Positions 56,072-64,000 of a DNA stretch of 64,000 nt are shown one piece after another (position 1 is the first letter of the stretch; each line of letters opens with the position of its first letter). The position numbers and the translations under genes are program-made. This DNA is from Gemmobacter aquarius (GTDB taxonomy: Bacteria > Pseudomonadota > Alphaproteobacteria > Rhodobacterales > Rhodobacteraceae). The notes beneath the pieces were generated by a model, which ran no database searches, had not been told where the DNA came from, and saw nothing but the letters and a program-made list of their open reading frames with translations. The stretch spans positions 380,001-444,000 of the forward strand of contig NZ_CP028918.1 in the NCBI RefSeq assembly GCF_003060865.1, in the 5' to 3' direction.

Positions 56072-56167
56072 CTGCCTGATGACCACAACCCGATCCGCGC
56101 GCTTCAAACAGCGACATAACCGGCGCAAAGCCGGACCCACGGATCGGAAACAGGGGAAGTTTTGACG

Positions 56168-57469
56168 ATGGCTATGGCCTCCGAGGCGCCGAAAGATGGC
56201 TTTCGGCTTTCCATGCTCATTTACGACACGCGGTTCCGTTCGTTCACCATCCAGGTGATCGTGCTGATACTCGTGTTGCTTGGCATTGCGTGGCTTGTGG
56301 ACAATACGATCCAGAACCTTGCCGCCAAGGATAAGGACATCAGCTTCGGCTTCCTGTGGAACCGCGCCGGTTACGACATCGAGCAACAGCTTATTCCCTA
56401 TACGAACGACAGCACGCATGGCCGCGCGGCGATCATCGGACTGCTGAACACACTGGTCGTTGCCTTTTGGGGCTGCATTTTCGCAACCGTGATCGGGGTT
56501 TTCGTGGGCGTTCTGCGCCTGTCGAAGAACTGGCTCGTCGGTCGGCTGATGACGGTCTATGTCGAGGCATTCCGCAACGTGCCGCTATTGCTCTGGATCA
56601 TCGTCGTCTTCGTCGTGACCTCGGAAACCGCGCCGCAGCCCAAGGATTTCAAGGTTACGGCCGAGATGATCCAGACCGGCGCAGAACCTGCGGCGCAAAA
56701 GGTGCTGTTCGACAGCATCGCCATAACCAATCGTGGCTGGTTCATCCCCGGCCCACTGTTCGAGCGCCCGCTTCCGACGATTAATCTGGGGTCCATGTCG
56801 ATCAACCTGACCTGGCTTGCCGTGGTTATCGTGCTGGTGGGGTCTTTCTGGGCAAACCGCCGTGTTTTGCGCCATGCGCGGCTGGTGCAGGAAGATACGG
56901 GTATCCGTCCTGTCACCTGGTGGAAGAGTCTGCTGATCCTGATCGCGCCGATCGTGATCTTGCTCGTCGCAATGGGCTTCCATCTGGACATCCCGGTGTT
57001 CCCGACCGACGATGCCGGTGTTTCCAAGGGGTTCAATTTTCAGGGCGGTATTCTGGTTCAGCACAGCTTCAGCGCCCTGCTGATCGCGCTATCGCTGTAT
57101 ACCGGTGCCTTCATTGCCGAGGCGGTGCGGGCCGGTGTGCTGGCAATCAGCCGTGGCCAGACCGAGGCCGCCTATGCGCTTGGCCTGCGCCCGGGGCGGA
57201 CGATGAACCTGATCGTTCTTCCGCAAGCGTTGAGGGTGATCATCCCTCCGCTGATCTCGCAATATCTGAACCTGACCAAGAACACCTCGCTTGGCATCGC
57301 CGTCAGCTACCTTGACCTGCGCGGCACGCTGGGCGGGATCACGCTGAACCAGACGGGACGCGAGCTTGAGTGTATGTTGCTGATGATGGCGATCTATCTG
57401 ACCATCAGCCTGATCATCTCGTCGCTGATGAACGTCTTCAACTCTGCCGTCAAACTGAAGGAGCGTTGA
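56168..57469 (+). CDS. aapQ: Amino-acid ABC transporter permease AapQ/BztB
   Basis: This inner-membrane permease subunit of 433 residues has an N-terminal hydrophobic helix, a long periplasmic insertion, and the HisM-type core. The core carries the EAA-like loop EAVRAGVLAISRGQTEAAYALGLRPGRTMNLIVLPQALRVIIPPLISQYLNLTKNTSL, which docks the ATPase. ATG 56168 is preferred because GGGGAAG lies eight bases upstream. It abuts aapM. Confidence 0.93.
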   Translation: MAMASEAPKDGFRLSMLIYDTRFRSFTIQVIVLILVLLGIAWLVDNTIQNLAAKDKDISFGFLWNRAGYDIEQQLIPYTNDSTHGRAAIIGLLNTLVVAFWGCIFATVIGVFVGVLRLSKNWLVGRLMTVYVEAFRNVPLLLWIIVVFVVTSETAPQPKDFKVTAEMIQTGAEPAAQKVLFDSIAITNRGWFIPGPLFERPLPTINLGSMSINLTWLAVVIVLVGSFWANRRVLRHARLVQEDTGIRPVTWWKSLLILIAPIVILLVAMGFHLDIPVFPTDDAGVSKGFNFQGGILVQHSFSALLIALSLYTGAFIAEAVRAGVLAISRGQTEAAYALGLRPGRTMNLIVLPQALRVIIPPLISQYLNLTKNTSLGIAVSYLDLRGTLGGITLNQTGRELECMLLMMAIYLTISLIISSLMNVFNSAVKLKER

Positions 57470-57471
57470 GC

Positions 57472-58905
57472 ATGTCAGACACCCATGCCGAAACCGCCTT
57501 CATCCGGACCGAGATGCTGGCACCTGCGCTTCCGCCCGTCACCGAGCGTGGCGCAATCAAGTGGCTGCGCGAGAACCTGTTTGCGGGCTGGCTGAATACG
57601 GCGCTCACGCTTGTCAGCCTGCTGCTGGTGCTGATGCTGCTGGCCAAGATCATGCCTTGGTGGCTGAACGGTGTATGGAACGCCAATTCGCTGGGCGAGT
57701 GCCGCACGATAGCGGGGCCGGAAGGCGGGGCGTGCTGGGCCGTCATCAAGGCGCGCTGGCACCAGTATATCTTTGGCTTTTACCCGCAGGATGCCTATTG
57801 GCGCCCGATCCTCGCCTTTGGCCTGATGTTCGTGGCCCTGGCGCCGGTGCTGTATTACGGGCTGCGCAGCGGGGCAAAGCTGATCGGCGTGGTCGCGGTG
57901 CTGACCGTGATTTCGCTGGCCTTGCTGGATCACAACATCGTCCATGTCCTCGTGATTGCGGCTCTGATGGCGGGTCTGTTCGCCCTGTCATGGGTGGCGC
58001 CGAAGCGTCTTGTCTATGTCACTTTGCTTTACCCCTTCATCGCCTTCTGGCTGCTATGGGGCGGGTCGATCTGGAAGCCGGTGGCGACGCTGCTCGGGTT
58101 CGGTGTGCTGGTTCTGGGCTACCGCCTAGTTCAGCCGCGTCTGGGCGTGGTGATGGGAACGGCCATCGGGTTCGTTGCTGCCTGTGTCTATTGGCTGTTC
58201 CTGCAAGGGTTCGTGACTGGCGCGCTTGCGGGGTTGCCGCCAAGCCTGCCGGCGGTGGGTTCCGACCAGTTCGGTGGGTTCCTTCTGGCCTTCGTTATCG
58301 GGGTGACAGCGATTATTTGTTCGCTGCCCATCGGGGTGCTGCTGGCGCTGGGGCGCCGGTCGGATATGGTGCTTATCAAGACGCTGTCGGTGGGGTTCAT
58401 CGAATTCATTCGTGGCGTGCCGCTGATCACCATGCTGTTCACGGCGTCGCTGCTGTTGCAGTATTTCCTGCCGCCGCAGACCAATTTCGACCTGATCCTG
58501 CGCGTCGTCATCCTAGTCACCCTGTTCGCTGCAGCCTATATCGCCGAGGTCATCCGCGGTGGTCTGGCGGCACTGCCGCGCGGGCAATATGAGGCGGCCG
58601 ATGCCTTGGGGCTGGATTACTGGCAGGCGCAGCGGCTGATCATCATGCCGCAGGCGTTGAAGATTTCCATTCCGGGGATCGTTTCGACGTTTATCGGGCT
58701 GTTCAAGGACACGACGCTGGTCAGCTTTGTCGGCCTGCTCGACCCGCTGCGCGGGGTGACGCAGATCGTCCGCGCCGACATCAACTGGAAGGGCATCTAC
58801 TGGGAGCCCTACATTTTTGTCGGTTTCATCTTCTTTCTCATCTGCTTCGGCATGTCCCGATACTCGATGTATCTGGAACAGAAGCTGAAGACCGACCATC
58901 GCTGA
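57472..58905 (+). CDS. aapM: Amino-acid ABC transporter permease AapM/BztC, extended
   Basis: This is the second permease subunit. At 477 residues it is longer than I recall for AapM or BztC (about 385-435). Between the first helix and the core, about residues 110-250 form extra hydrophobic helices ([52 protein letters not shown] and others). The core keeps [58 protein letters not shown] for the ATPase. ATG 57472 follows aapQ by two bases. Confidence 0.93.
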   Translation: MSDTHAETAFIRTEMLAPALPPVTERGAIKWLRENLFAGWLNTALTLVSLLLVLMLLAKIMPWWLNGVWNANSLGECRTIAGPEGGACWAVIKARWHQYIFGFYPQDAYWRPILAFGLMFVALAPVLYYGLRSGAKLIGVVAVLTVISLALLDHNIVHVLVIAALMAGLFALSWVAPKRLVYVTLLYPFIAFWLLWGGSIWKPVATLLGFGVLVLGYRLVQPRLGVVMGTAIGFVAACVYWLFLQGFVTGALAGLPPSLPAVGSDQFGGFLLAFVIGVTAIICSLPIGVLLALGRRSDMVLIKTLSVGFIEFIRGVPLITMLFTASLLLQYFLPPQTNFDLILRVVILVTLFAAAYIAEVIRGGLAALPRGQYEAADALGLDYWQAQRLIIMPQALKISIPGIVSTFIGLFKDTTLVSFVGLLDPLRGVTQIVRADINWKGIYWEPYIFVGFIFFLICFGMSRYSMYLEQKLKTDHR

Positions 58906-58918
58906 GGGATCACGCAAA

Positions 58919-59689
58919 ATGGCTGAAGCACAGACGAAAATGCAGGTTTCGGACGAAGTCGCGATCCGTATCAGCAATATGAACAAGTGGTACGGCACGT
59001 TCCACGTGCTGCGCGACATCGACATGACGGTGAACCGGGGCGAGCGGATCGTGATCTGTGGGCCTTCGGGGTCCGGCAAGTCGACCCTGATCCGCTGCAT
59101 CAACCGGCTGGAAGAGCACCAGCAGGGCGAGATCGTGGTGGACGGCACCGAACTGACCAGCGACCTTAAGAACATCGACAAGGTCCGGTCCGAGGTCGGG
59201 ATGGTGTTCCAGCACTTCAACCTGTTCCCGCATCTGACCATTCTGGAGAACTGCACCCTCGCGCCGATCTGGGTTCGCAAGACTCCGAAGCGCGAGGCGG
59301 AAGAAATCGCGATGCACTTCCTGACCAAGGTCAAGATCCCCGAACAGGCGCATAAATATCCCGGGCAGCTTTCAGGCGGGCAGCAGCAACGGGTTGCGAT
59401 TGCGCGGTCCTTGTGCATGAAGCCGCGGATCATGCTGTTCGACGAGCCGACAAGCGCGCTGGACCCCGAGATGATCAAAGAGGTCTTGGACACCATGATC
59501 GCCTTGGCCGAAGAAGGCATGACGATGATTTGCGTGACGCATGAGATGGGTTTTGCCCAAGCCGTCGCCAACCGAGTGATCTTTATGGATCAGGGCCAGA
59601 TCGTCGAACAGAACGAGCCGAAAGAGTTCTTCAACAACCCGAAAAGCGACCGGACCAAGCTGTTCCTTTCGCAGATTCTTGGTCACTGA
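58919..59689 (+). CDS. aapP: Amino-acid ABC transporter ATPase AapP/BztD
   Basis: This cytoplasmic ATPase drives the AapQM permease. The 256-residue protein has Walker A GPSGSGKS (48-55), the signature LSGGQQQR, Walker [13 protein letters not shown] and the switch His in [21 protein letters not shown]. It is of the polar amino-acid class. It starts 13 bases after aapM and ends the operon; a palindrome follows. Confidence 0.96.
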   Translation: MAEAQTKMQVSDEVAIRISNMNKWYGTFHVLRDIDMTVNRGERIVICGPSGSGKSTLIRCINRLEEHQQGEIVVDGTELTSDLKNIDKVRSEVGMVFQHFNLFPHLTILENCTLAPIWVRKTPKREAEEIAMHFLTKVKIPEQAHKYPGQLSGGQQQRVAIARSLCMKPRIMLFDEPTSALDPEMIKEVLDTMIALAEEGMTMICVTHEMGFAQAVANRVIFMDQGQIVEQNEPKEFFNNPKSDRTKLFLSQILGH

Positions 59690-59697
59690 CAAGGGCT

Positions 59698-59726
59698 TAC
59701 GGGTGCGCGGCGAACGCGCACCCTGC
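59698..59726. repeat. GTAGGGTG-type palindrome after aapP
   Basis: The stem GGGTGCGCG/CGCGCACCC with loop GCGAA is preceded by TAC and followed by TGCG. It lies between the converging aapP and sixA-like genes and may serve both as a terminator-like structure. It matches the rpoB-rpoC element in its GGGTGCGCG arm. Confidence 0.75.
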
Positions 59727-59731
59727 GACTG

Positions 59732-60235
59732 TCAGCTGTCTATTTCGCGGGGGACGATGAAATCGTCGACCACGCCCTGAGCCCAAGCAACATCATCCCA
59801 TGTGTCGATCGAGAAATCGCACACCAGCGTGGCGCCCGTCGGATAGCGCGCAAATTCGGGGTTTGACAACTCTCGGGCCACAAGTTTCCGCGCGAATTCA
59901 CCGATGCCGGGATTGTGGCCGATCATCATCACCGTGTCGGCCTTGGCATGGCGCAGCACGGCCAGCATGACATCGGCACCTGCGTGGTAGAGTGCGGGTT
60001 TCAGTTCGAGAACCGGTGTGCCGGGCAGGGCGGGGGCGATGCCGCTCCATGTCTTGCGGGTGCGTAGCGCGTCGGAGCAGAGCACCTCGCCCGGGATATA
60101 GCCGCGTGAGGCGAGCCAGACGCCGAGATCGGCTGCAGCGGCCTTGCCGCGTTCGTTCAGCGGGCGGTCATGGTCTGGGGTCAGCGGATCGTCCCAGCTC
60201 GATTTGGCGTGGCGCGTCAGGATCAACCGCTTCAT
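59732..60235 (-). CDS. SixA-like histidine phosphatase
   Basis: The 167-residue protein is of the histidine-phosphatase (phosphoglycerate-mutase fold) family: MKRLILTRHAKSSWDDP with catalytic His9 in RHA, RPLNERGKAAA, and the second His in MMIGHNPGIGEFARKL. The length and RHAKS motif fit SixA-type phosphohistidine phosphatases, but the substrate is not proven. It is the last gene of an argB, ferredoxin-like, sixA-like series on the minus strand. Confidence 0.85.
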   Translation of the reverse strand: MKRLILTRHAKSSWDDPLTPDHDRPLNERGKAAAADLGVWLASRGYIPGEVLCSDALRTRKTWSGIAPALPGTPVLELKPALYHAGADVMLAVLRHAKADTVMMIGHNPGIGEFARKLVARELSNPEFARYPTGATLVCDFSIDTWDDVAWAQGVVDDFIVPREIDS

Positions 60236-60265
60236 TTAGTCTGCCCCCCGTTTATGGCGGGGTGT

Positions 60266-60913
60266 TCAACTCACCCCGTGGAATCGGCGCATGTGGTAGG
60301 CCGACTGTTCCGCAACTCTTGCATAGGCTTGCGACAGCGGGCAAGCGCGACGGGTTTGACAGCCAGCGGTCAGGCAGGGTGCGCCTTGGGTCGTGTCGAG
60401 GAAGGCGTGGCAGGCAGGGACGTCGTAACCCGATGCGGTCAGCGCGGCCGGAGGGCAGGCGGTGAGGCAGGGTTTGGTCTCGCACGTGTCGCAGGGTTTT
60501 GGCTGTGGAGCGGGGATGTCGATCCTGTCGCGCAAGGCGAGGGCGCCACGGAAGCTGACGAGCAGCCCTTGGCTGGCGTGGACGAGTAGGCGGACCGGGC
60601 TGTCGTAGCAGCGCCCCGATTGCAGTGCCCAGCGGTAGAAGGGATGGTAGGGTGGGCCGCCGAAGGGAAAGAGCGCCTTGGCGCCAAGGTCGCAGGCGAT
60701 GGTGCCGATGATACGGCGCGACCAGCGGTCGACGGGGTCGGGCTTGCCGTCGGACCATTCCGGTTGCGCTGTCAGATGCGGCCAAAAGCCAGGTTCGGCG
60801 GGACCAAGAAGCAGAAGGGTACGCGTTCCGGCGGGCAGGGTGTCGTCTGCCTGCGGATGGAATCCGCCCAATATTTCAAGCCGATGGGCAGCGAGGGTTT
60901 CAGGCAGGCTCAC
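60266..60913 (-). CDS. Ferredoxin-like iron-sulfur protein
   Basis: The 215-residue protein has a C-terminal cluster-binding region with Cys141, Cys144, Cys149 and Cys153 ([14 protein letters not shown]) and further Cys168, Cys180, Cys185 and Cys191. That is enough for two [4Fe-4S] clusters, as in the ferredoxin part of epoxyqueuosine-reductase-like proteins. The N-terminal half ([29 protein letters not shown]) resembles that family but lacks what I would expect of a full cobalamin domain. The function is unknown. Its start overlaps the argB stop. Confidence 0.75.
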   Translation of the reverse strand: MSLPETLAAHRLEILGGFHPQADDTLPAGTRTLLLLGPAEPGFWPHLTAQPEWSDGKPDPVDRWSRRIIGTIACDLGAKALFPFGGPPYHPFYRWALQSGRCYDSPVRLLVHASQGLLVSFRGALALRDRIDIPAPQPKPCDTCETKPCLTACPPAALTASGYDVPACHAFLDTTQGAPCLTAGCQTRRACPLSQAYARVAEQSAYHMRRFHGVS

Positions 60914-61809
60914 CTTTTGACGCGGGGTTTGACGCGGGGTTCGGTCGAGCGGATCTGGCTGCCTGCGCCGTGGTCGGTGAACAACTCCATCAGGCAGGCG
61001 TTTGGAACGCGACCGTCGAGGATGGTGACGGCGCGGACGCCTTCGTCGAGGGCGGCGAGGGCGGTTTCGGTTTTTGGGATCATGCCGCCGCCGATGGTGC
61101 CATCGTCTATCATGGCGCGGACTTCCTCGGGGGTGATTGCCGTCATGATCTCGCCCGCCGCGTTTTTGACGCCGGAGATATCGGTGAGCAGGAGCAGGCG
61201 ATCGGCTTTGAGGGCGCCTGCGATGGCGCCCGCGGCGGTATCGCCATTGACGTTGAAGGTTTCGTTGTCGGCCATGCCGGTGGCGACGGGGGCGACGACG
61301 GGGACGATGCCGGCGTTGTAGAGATCGCGCAGGACCTGGACGTTCATTTCGATTGGGCGGCCCACGAAACCGAGTTCGGGGTCGTCGGCTTCGCAGACCA
61401 TCAGATCGTCGTCCTTGCCGGAAATGCCGACGGCGCGACCGCCTGCGTCCATGATCGCCTGAACGATGCGCTTGTTCACGAGGCCCGAAAGAATCATCTC
61501 GACCACTTGCACGGTGGCCTTGTCGGTGACGCGTTTGCCGCGCACGAAGGTGGACTTTATACCAAGCTTTTCAAGCATTTCATTGATCATCGGCCCCCCG
61601 CCGTGGACCACGACGGGGTTCACGCCGACCTGCCGCATCAGGACGATGTCGCGGGCGAATTCGGCCATGGCGGCGTCGTCGCCCATGGCGTTGCCGCCGA
61701 ATTTGACCACCACCACCGCGCCGGAATAGCGCTGCAGGTAGGGGAGCGCTTCGGAGAGCATCTTGGCGGTGAAGGCGGCATCGGACATGGAGCTGGTCTG
61801 CGGTTTCAT
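60910..61809 (-). CDS. argB: Acetylglutamate kinase
   Basis: ArgB phosphorylates N-acetyl-L-glutamate in arginine synthesis. The 299-residue product has the family motifs [48 protein letters not shown] and [41 protein letters not shown]. The last segment suggests the arginine-sensitive long type. ATG 61809 has GAGG upstream; ATG 61788 is possible. It is probably co-transcribed with the ferredoxin-like gene that overlaps its stop. Confidence 0.96.
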   Translation of the reverse strand: MKPQTSSMSDAAFTAKMLSEALPYLQRYSGAVVVVKFGGNAMGDDAAMAEFARDIVLMRQVGVNPVVVHGGGPMINEMLEKLGIKSTFVRGKRVTDKATVQVVEMILSGLVNKRIVQAIMDAGGRAVGISGKDDDLMVCEADDPELGFVGRPIEMNVQVLRDLYNAGIVPVVAPVATGMADNETFNVNGDTAAGAIAGALKADRLLLLTDISGVKNAAGEIMTAITPEEVRAMIDDGTIGGGMIPKTETALAALDEGVRAVTILDGRVPNACLMELFTDHGAGSQIRSTEPRVKPRVKR

Positions 61810-61938
61810 GGGGCCTCACAGAGGGCGATTGCCTTGCTTGCTTAGTCTTATGGCGGCGGTCTGCCAAGCCGCTTTGCGTGGGGTGCTTTCCTTTCGGCGG
61901 GGCGCCCCTTAGGATCGGAGCGAAATGGGGATTGCATC

Positions 61939-62670
61939 ATGACCGGACAGAAAACACTCGTATTAACAGGGGCTTCGCGGGGGATCGGGCATGCGACGGT
62001 GAAGCGGTTTTCGGCAGAAGGGTGGCGGGTGCTGACCTGTTCGCGCCAGCCCTTCGATCCGCGTTGCCCCTGGCCGGGGGGCGAGGAGAACCATATCCAG
62101 ATCGACCTTGCCAGCCCGGACAAGACCATTGCGGCGATCGAGACGATCAAGGCAAAGGTCAATGGAAGGGTGGATGCACTGGTCAACAATGCCGGTATCT
62201 CGCCCAAGGGGGAGGGGGGTAAGCGGTTGAATACATTGGAAACCGACCTGCGGACCTGGGGTCAGGTGTTCCATGTGAACTTTTTTTCGTCGGTGATTCT
62301 GGCGCGCGGGCTGAAGGATGAGTTGATGGCGGCCAAGGGGGCGATCGTCAATGTCACCTCGATTGCGGGGGTTCGGGTTCACCCCTTTGCGGGGGCGGCT
62401 TATGCCACGTCGAAGGCGGCTCTGGCGGCGCTGACGCGGGAAATGGCCCATGATTTCGGGCCTTTAGGGGTTCGGGTCAATGCCATTGCACCGGGCGAGG
62501 TGGAGACCGCGATCCTGTCGCCGGGGACGGACAAGATCGTGGAAAAACTGCCGATGCAGAGGTTGGGGCAGCCGAAGGAAGTGGCGGATGTGATCTGGTT
62601 TCTATGCTCGGACCAGTCGTCCTATATCTCGGGCGCCGAGATCGAGGTGAACGGGGCGCAGCATGTCTGA
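61939..62670 (+). CDS. SDR-family oxidoreductase
   Basis: The 243-residue short-chain dehydrogenase/reductase has the cofactor motif TGASRGIG (10-17), NNAG (83-86) and the catalytic Ser141, Tyr155 and Lys159 (YATSK). Arg33-36 region VLTCSRQP suggests NADP(H) preference, which is only a guess. The C-terminal WFLCSDQSSYISGAEIEVNGAQHV is typical. The substrate is unknown. It stands alone on the plus strand between minus-strand operons. Confidence 0.92.
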   Translation: MTGQKTLVLTGASRGIGHATVKRFSAEGWRVLTCSRQPFDPRCPWPGGEENHIQIDLASPDKTIAAIETIKAKVNGRVDALVNNAGISPKGEGGKRLNTLETDLRTWGQVFHVNFFSSVILARGLKDELMAAKGAIVNVTSIAGVRVHPFAGAAYATSKAALAALTREMAHDFGPLGVRVNAIAPGEVETAILSPGTDKIVEKLPMQRLGQPKEVADVIWFLCSDQSSYISGAEIEVNGAQHV

Positions 62671-62681
62671 GCGAGGATCGC

Positions 62682-62702
62682 GCGATGCACAGTCTGTGCA
62701 CA
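62682..62702. repeat. TGTGCACAG-type palindrome after the SDR gene
   Basis: GCGATGCACAGTCTGTGCAC carries the dyad TGCACAG-N-CTGTGCA and matches the site at 52601-52621 (minus strand) except at the centre. In both sites GATGCA recurs a few bases further on, so the shared element spans about 33 bases. Confidence 0.6.
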
Positions 62703-62763
62703 GGCGATGCATACGAATCTGCGAAAAGCGTTAAGATCGGTTCATGAATTGGCAGGCGTTGCA

Positions 62764-62821
62764 GGGGGCTGTCTGCCCCCGTCGGGGCATGCGCCCCGAC
62801 TCCCCCGAGGATATTTGAGCC
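62764..62821. repeat. Rhodobacterales-type intergenic palindrome (CCCCCGAGGATATTT)
   Basis: Two hairpins, GGGGGC/GCCCCC (62764-62780) and GTCGGGGC/GCCCCGAC (62781-62800), are followed by TCCCCCGAGGATATTTGAGC. From memory this arrangement is a frequent intergenic repeat in Rhodobacteraceae genomes. It lies in the 280-base gap between the SDR gene and engB. Confidence 0.65.
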
Positions 62822-62888
62822 AGCGTGAATGGGGAGGGGGTCCGACGCCAGATGTGTCGGTTCGGGGCGTGGCAGTCGGGGGGGGGTG

Positions 62889-62908
62889 CGGGGGGCTGTG
62901 GCCCCCCG
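62889..62908. repeat. G/C-rich hairpin downstream of engB
   Basis: CGGGGGGC/GCCCCCCG with loop TGTG resembles the first arm of the element at 62764-62821. It sits 43 bases past the end of engB on the minus strand and could help end that transcript. Confidence 0.55.
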
Positions 62909-62950
62909 TGGATACAAGCGCGGCGTTAACCTTAACGTGGGGCTAGTGGG

Positions 62951-63625
62951 TCATTCGAGGGTGGCGATGATCGAACGCAGGGTTTCGATGCCGTCGCCTT
63001 TTTCAGAGCTGGTCACCACCAGTTCGGGATAGGCGGCGGGGTGGCGGTTCAGCGCGGCCTTGACCTGTTCGATGGTGGCATCGCGTTCGGTGGTGCTGAC
63101 CTTGTCGGCTTTCGTCAGGACGGCCTGATAGGGCACGGCCGAGCGGTCGAGCAGGGTCAGGATATCTTCATCGACCGATTTGACGCCGTGGCGGGTGTCG
63201 ATCAGCACGAAGGCGCGGCGCAGCGTCTGGCGGCCTTGCAGGTATTGTTTCAACAGCGCCTGCCATTTGGCGACGATGGCGACAGGGGCTTCGGCATAGC
63301 CGTAACCCGGAAGGTCGACGAGGTATTTGTGCTCGGACGGGGCGTGGTGGTCGCCGCCCAAGGCGAAGAAGTTGATTTCCTGCGTGCGTCCGGGCGTGTT
63401 CGAGGCGCGGGCGAGGGTCTTTCGACCCGTCAGCGCGTTGATGAGCGAGGATTTGCCCACATTCGAGCGGCCCGCGAAGCAGACTTCGAGCCGGTCGGCG
63501 GGCGGCAGGCCGGACATGGCGACGACACCTTTGACGAAGGTGACGGGACCGGCGAATAGGAGGCGGCCCTTTTCGCGCGCGGCCGCTTCGGGTTCTGGGG
63601 CGAGGGTAAAGGTAAGTTGGCTCAT
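62951..63625 (-). CDS. engB: Ribosome-biogenesis GTPase EngB (YsxC/YihA)
   Basis: EngB is an essential GTPase for 50S assembly. The 224-residue protein has G1 GRSNVGKS (52-59), the TPGRTQ segment, G3 DLPGYGYAEAP (104-114) and G4 TKAD. ATG 63625 (MSQLTFTLAPEPE) is chosen because its ATGA overlaps the MOSC stop; the frame upstream is the Arg/His-rich shadow of that gene. Confidence 0.96.
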   Translation of the reverse strand: MSQLTFTLAPEPEAAAREKGRLLFAGPVTFVKGVVAMSGLPPADRLEVCFAGRSNVGKSSLINALTGRKTLARASNTPGRTQEINFFALGGDHHAPSEHKYLVDLPGYGYAEAPVAIVAKWQALLKQYLQGRQTLRRAFVLIDTRHGVKSVDEDILTLLDRSAVPYQAVLTKADKVSTTERDATIEQVKAALNRHPAAYPELVVTSSEKGDGIETLRSIIATLE

Positions 63626-64000
63626 GTCAGGCTCCAATGGTCGCCGGTAGCGACGGTGCCGCCTGTGGTGACGGTCGCGTATAGGCCGAAGTCCTGATGG
63701 CCGAAATTGCTTTCCAGCGCTTTCAGGGTTTCGGCGTTGCTGATGCCGCTGTCGGGTTCGACGGTGGTGGCAGAGCAGCGGGTGATGCGTTCGCGGATGG
63801 TCAGGGTGGCGCTGCCGATGCGGATCGTGCGGCCGATCCAGTCCCATTCGCTCCACGCCGCTGCGCCGTCGAGCCAGAGGTTGCCGCGCCAGCGGTGGAT
63901 CGACAACTCGTGGCCCATGCGGGCCGAGAGATCGGCAAGCGAGGCGCGGTTGAGGATGGCGACAGACGGAAAATCGCTGTCGGTCATGCCGCGCGTTGCG
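63622..64000 (-). CDS. MOSC-domain protein, 5' end outside window
   Basis: The reading frame is open to the right edge, so the N-terminal part is missing; a Met at 63987 is probably internal. The 125 visible residues match the second half of MOSC (molybdenum cofactor sulfurase C-terminal) proteins. They include FPSVAILNRASLADLSARMGHELSIHRWRGNLWLDG, RERITRCSATTVEPDSG with the conserved Cys, and FGHQDFGLYATVTTGGTVATGD. Such proteins move sulfur or handle N-hydroxylated compounds; the specific role is unknown. Its stop overlaps the engB start. Confidence 0.88.
   Translation of the reverse strand, partial: ATRGMTDSDFPSVAILNRASLADLSARMGHELSIHRWRGNLWLDGAAAWSEWDWIGRTIRIGSATLTIRERITRCSATTVEPDSGISNAETLKALESNFGHQDFGLYATVTTGGTVATGDHWSLT

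Overview
The window is a GC-rich chromosomal segment of an alphaproteobacterium, most likely a member of the Rhodobacterales (Rhodobacteraceae). This is inferred from several features: rpoB of 1377 codons, a parC ending in the [11 protein letters not shown] form, two nearly identical tuf genes, an Aap/Bzt amino-acid transporter, a Rhodobacter-type porin, the yidC-side MOSC/engB/argB neighbourhood, and an intergenic palindrome carrying CCCCCGAGGATATTT, which I recall as common in this group. No phage, IS element or CRISPR array is visible.

Layout. 1-5.2 kb: edge of an SH3-domain gene, parC, a cytochrome P450 and a small lipoprotein. 5.3-23.5 kb: tuf copy 1, tRNA-Trp, secE-nusG-rplKA-rplJL-rpoBC. 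An accessory insert (GFA-family protein, DUF2798 protein, porin, orphan PstS-like protein, membrane protein) sits between tuf and secE. 23.6-28.5 kb: a sugar-transferase gene and a tightly overlapping envelope operon (EamA transporter, GT2, LAB_N protein, ArnT-like GT39, PAP2 phosphatase) that looks like a lipid A or other lipid-linked glycan modification unit. 28.5-48.3 kb: the str, S10, spc and alpha ribosomal clusters (rpsL-rpsG-fusA-tuf2-rpsJ ... rplO-secY-adk-rpsM-rpsK-rpoA-rplQ). 48.4-54.8 kb: a luxR/luxI quorum-sensing pair, a Do-like protease, rarA, crcB, rluC and an ATP12-type assembly chaperone gene. 54.8-59.7 kb: the aapJQMP (bztABCD-type) amino-acid ABC transporter. 59.7-64 kb: sixA-like, ferredoxin-like and argB on the minus strand, an SDR gene on plus, then engB and a cut-off MOSC gene on minus.

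How the genes work together. Most of the window is the transcription and translation core: RNA polymerase beta, beta', alpha, NusG, EF-Tu, EF-G and many ribosomal proteins, with SecE/SecY for export and Adk for nucleotide balance. The ribosomal superoperon is not continuous. Terminator-plus-promoter junctions split it between rplW and rplB, between rplP and rpmC, and between rpmD and rplO, and the promoters share a 17-nt spacer and TATA-type -10 boxes.

The observations I rate highest are a family of GTAGGGTG-type palindromes scattered at six intergenic sites, a 21-nt imperfect palindrome found at two distant sites, the fragmented ribosomal superoperon, and the luxRI pair directly downstream of rplQ. 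I found no clearly novel multi-gene system. All similarity statements come from reading motifs, not from database searches.
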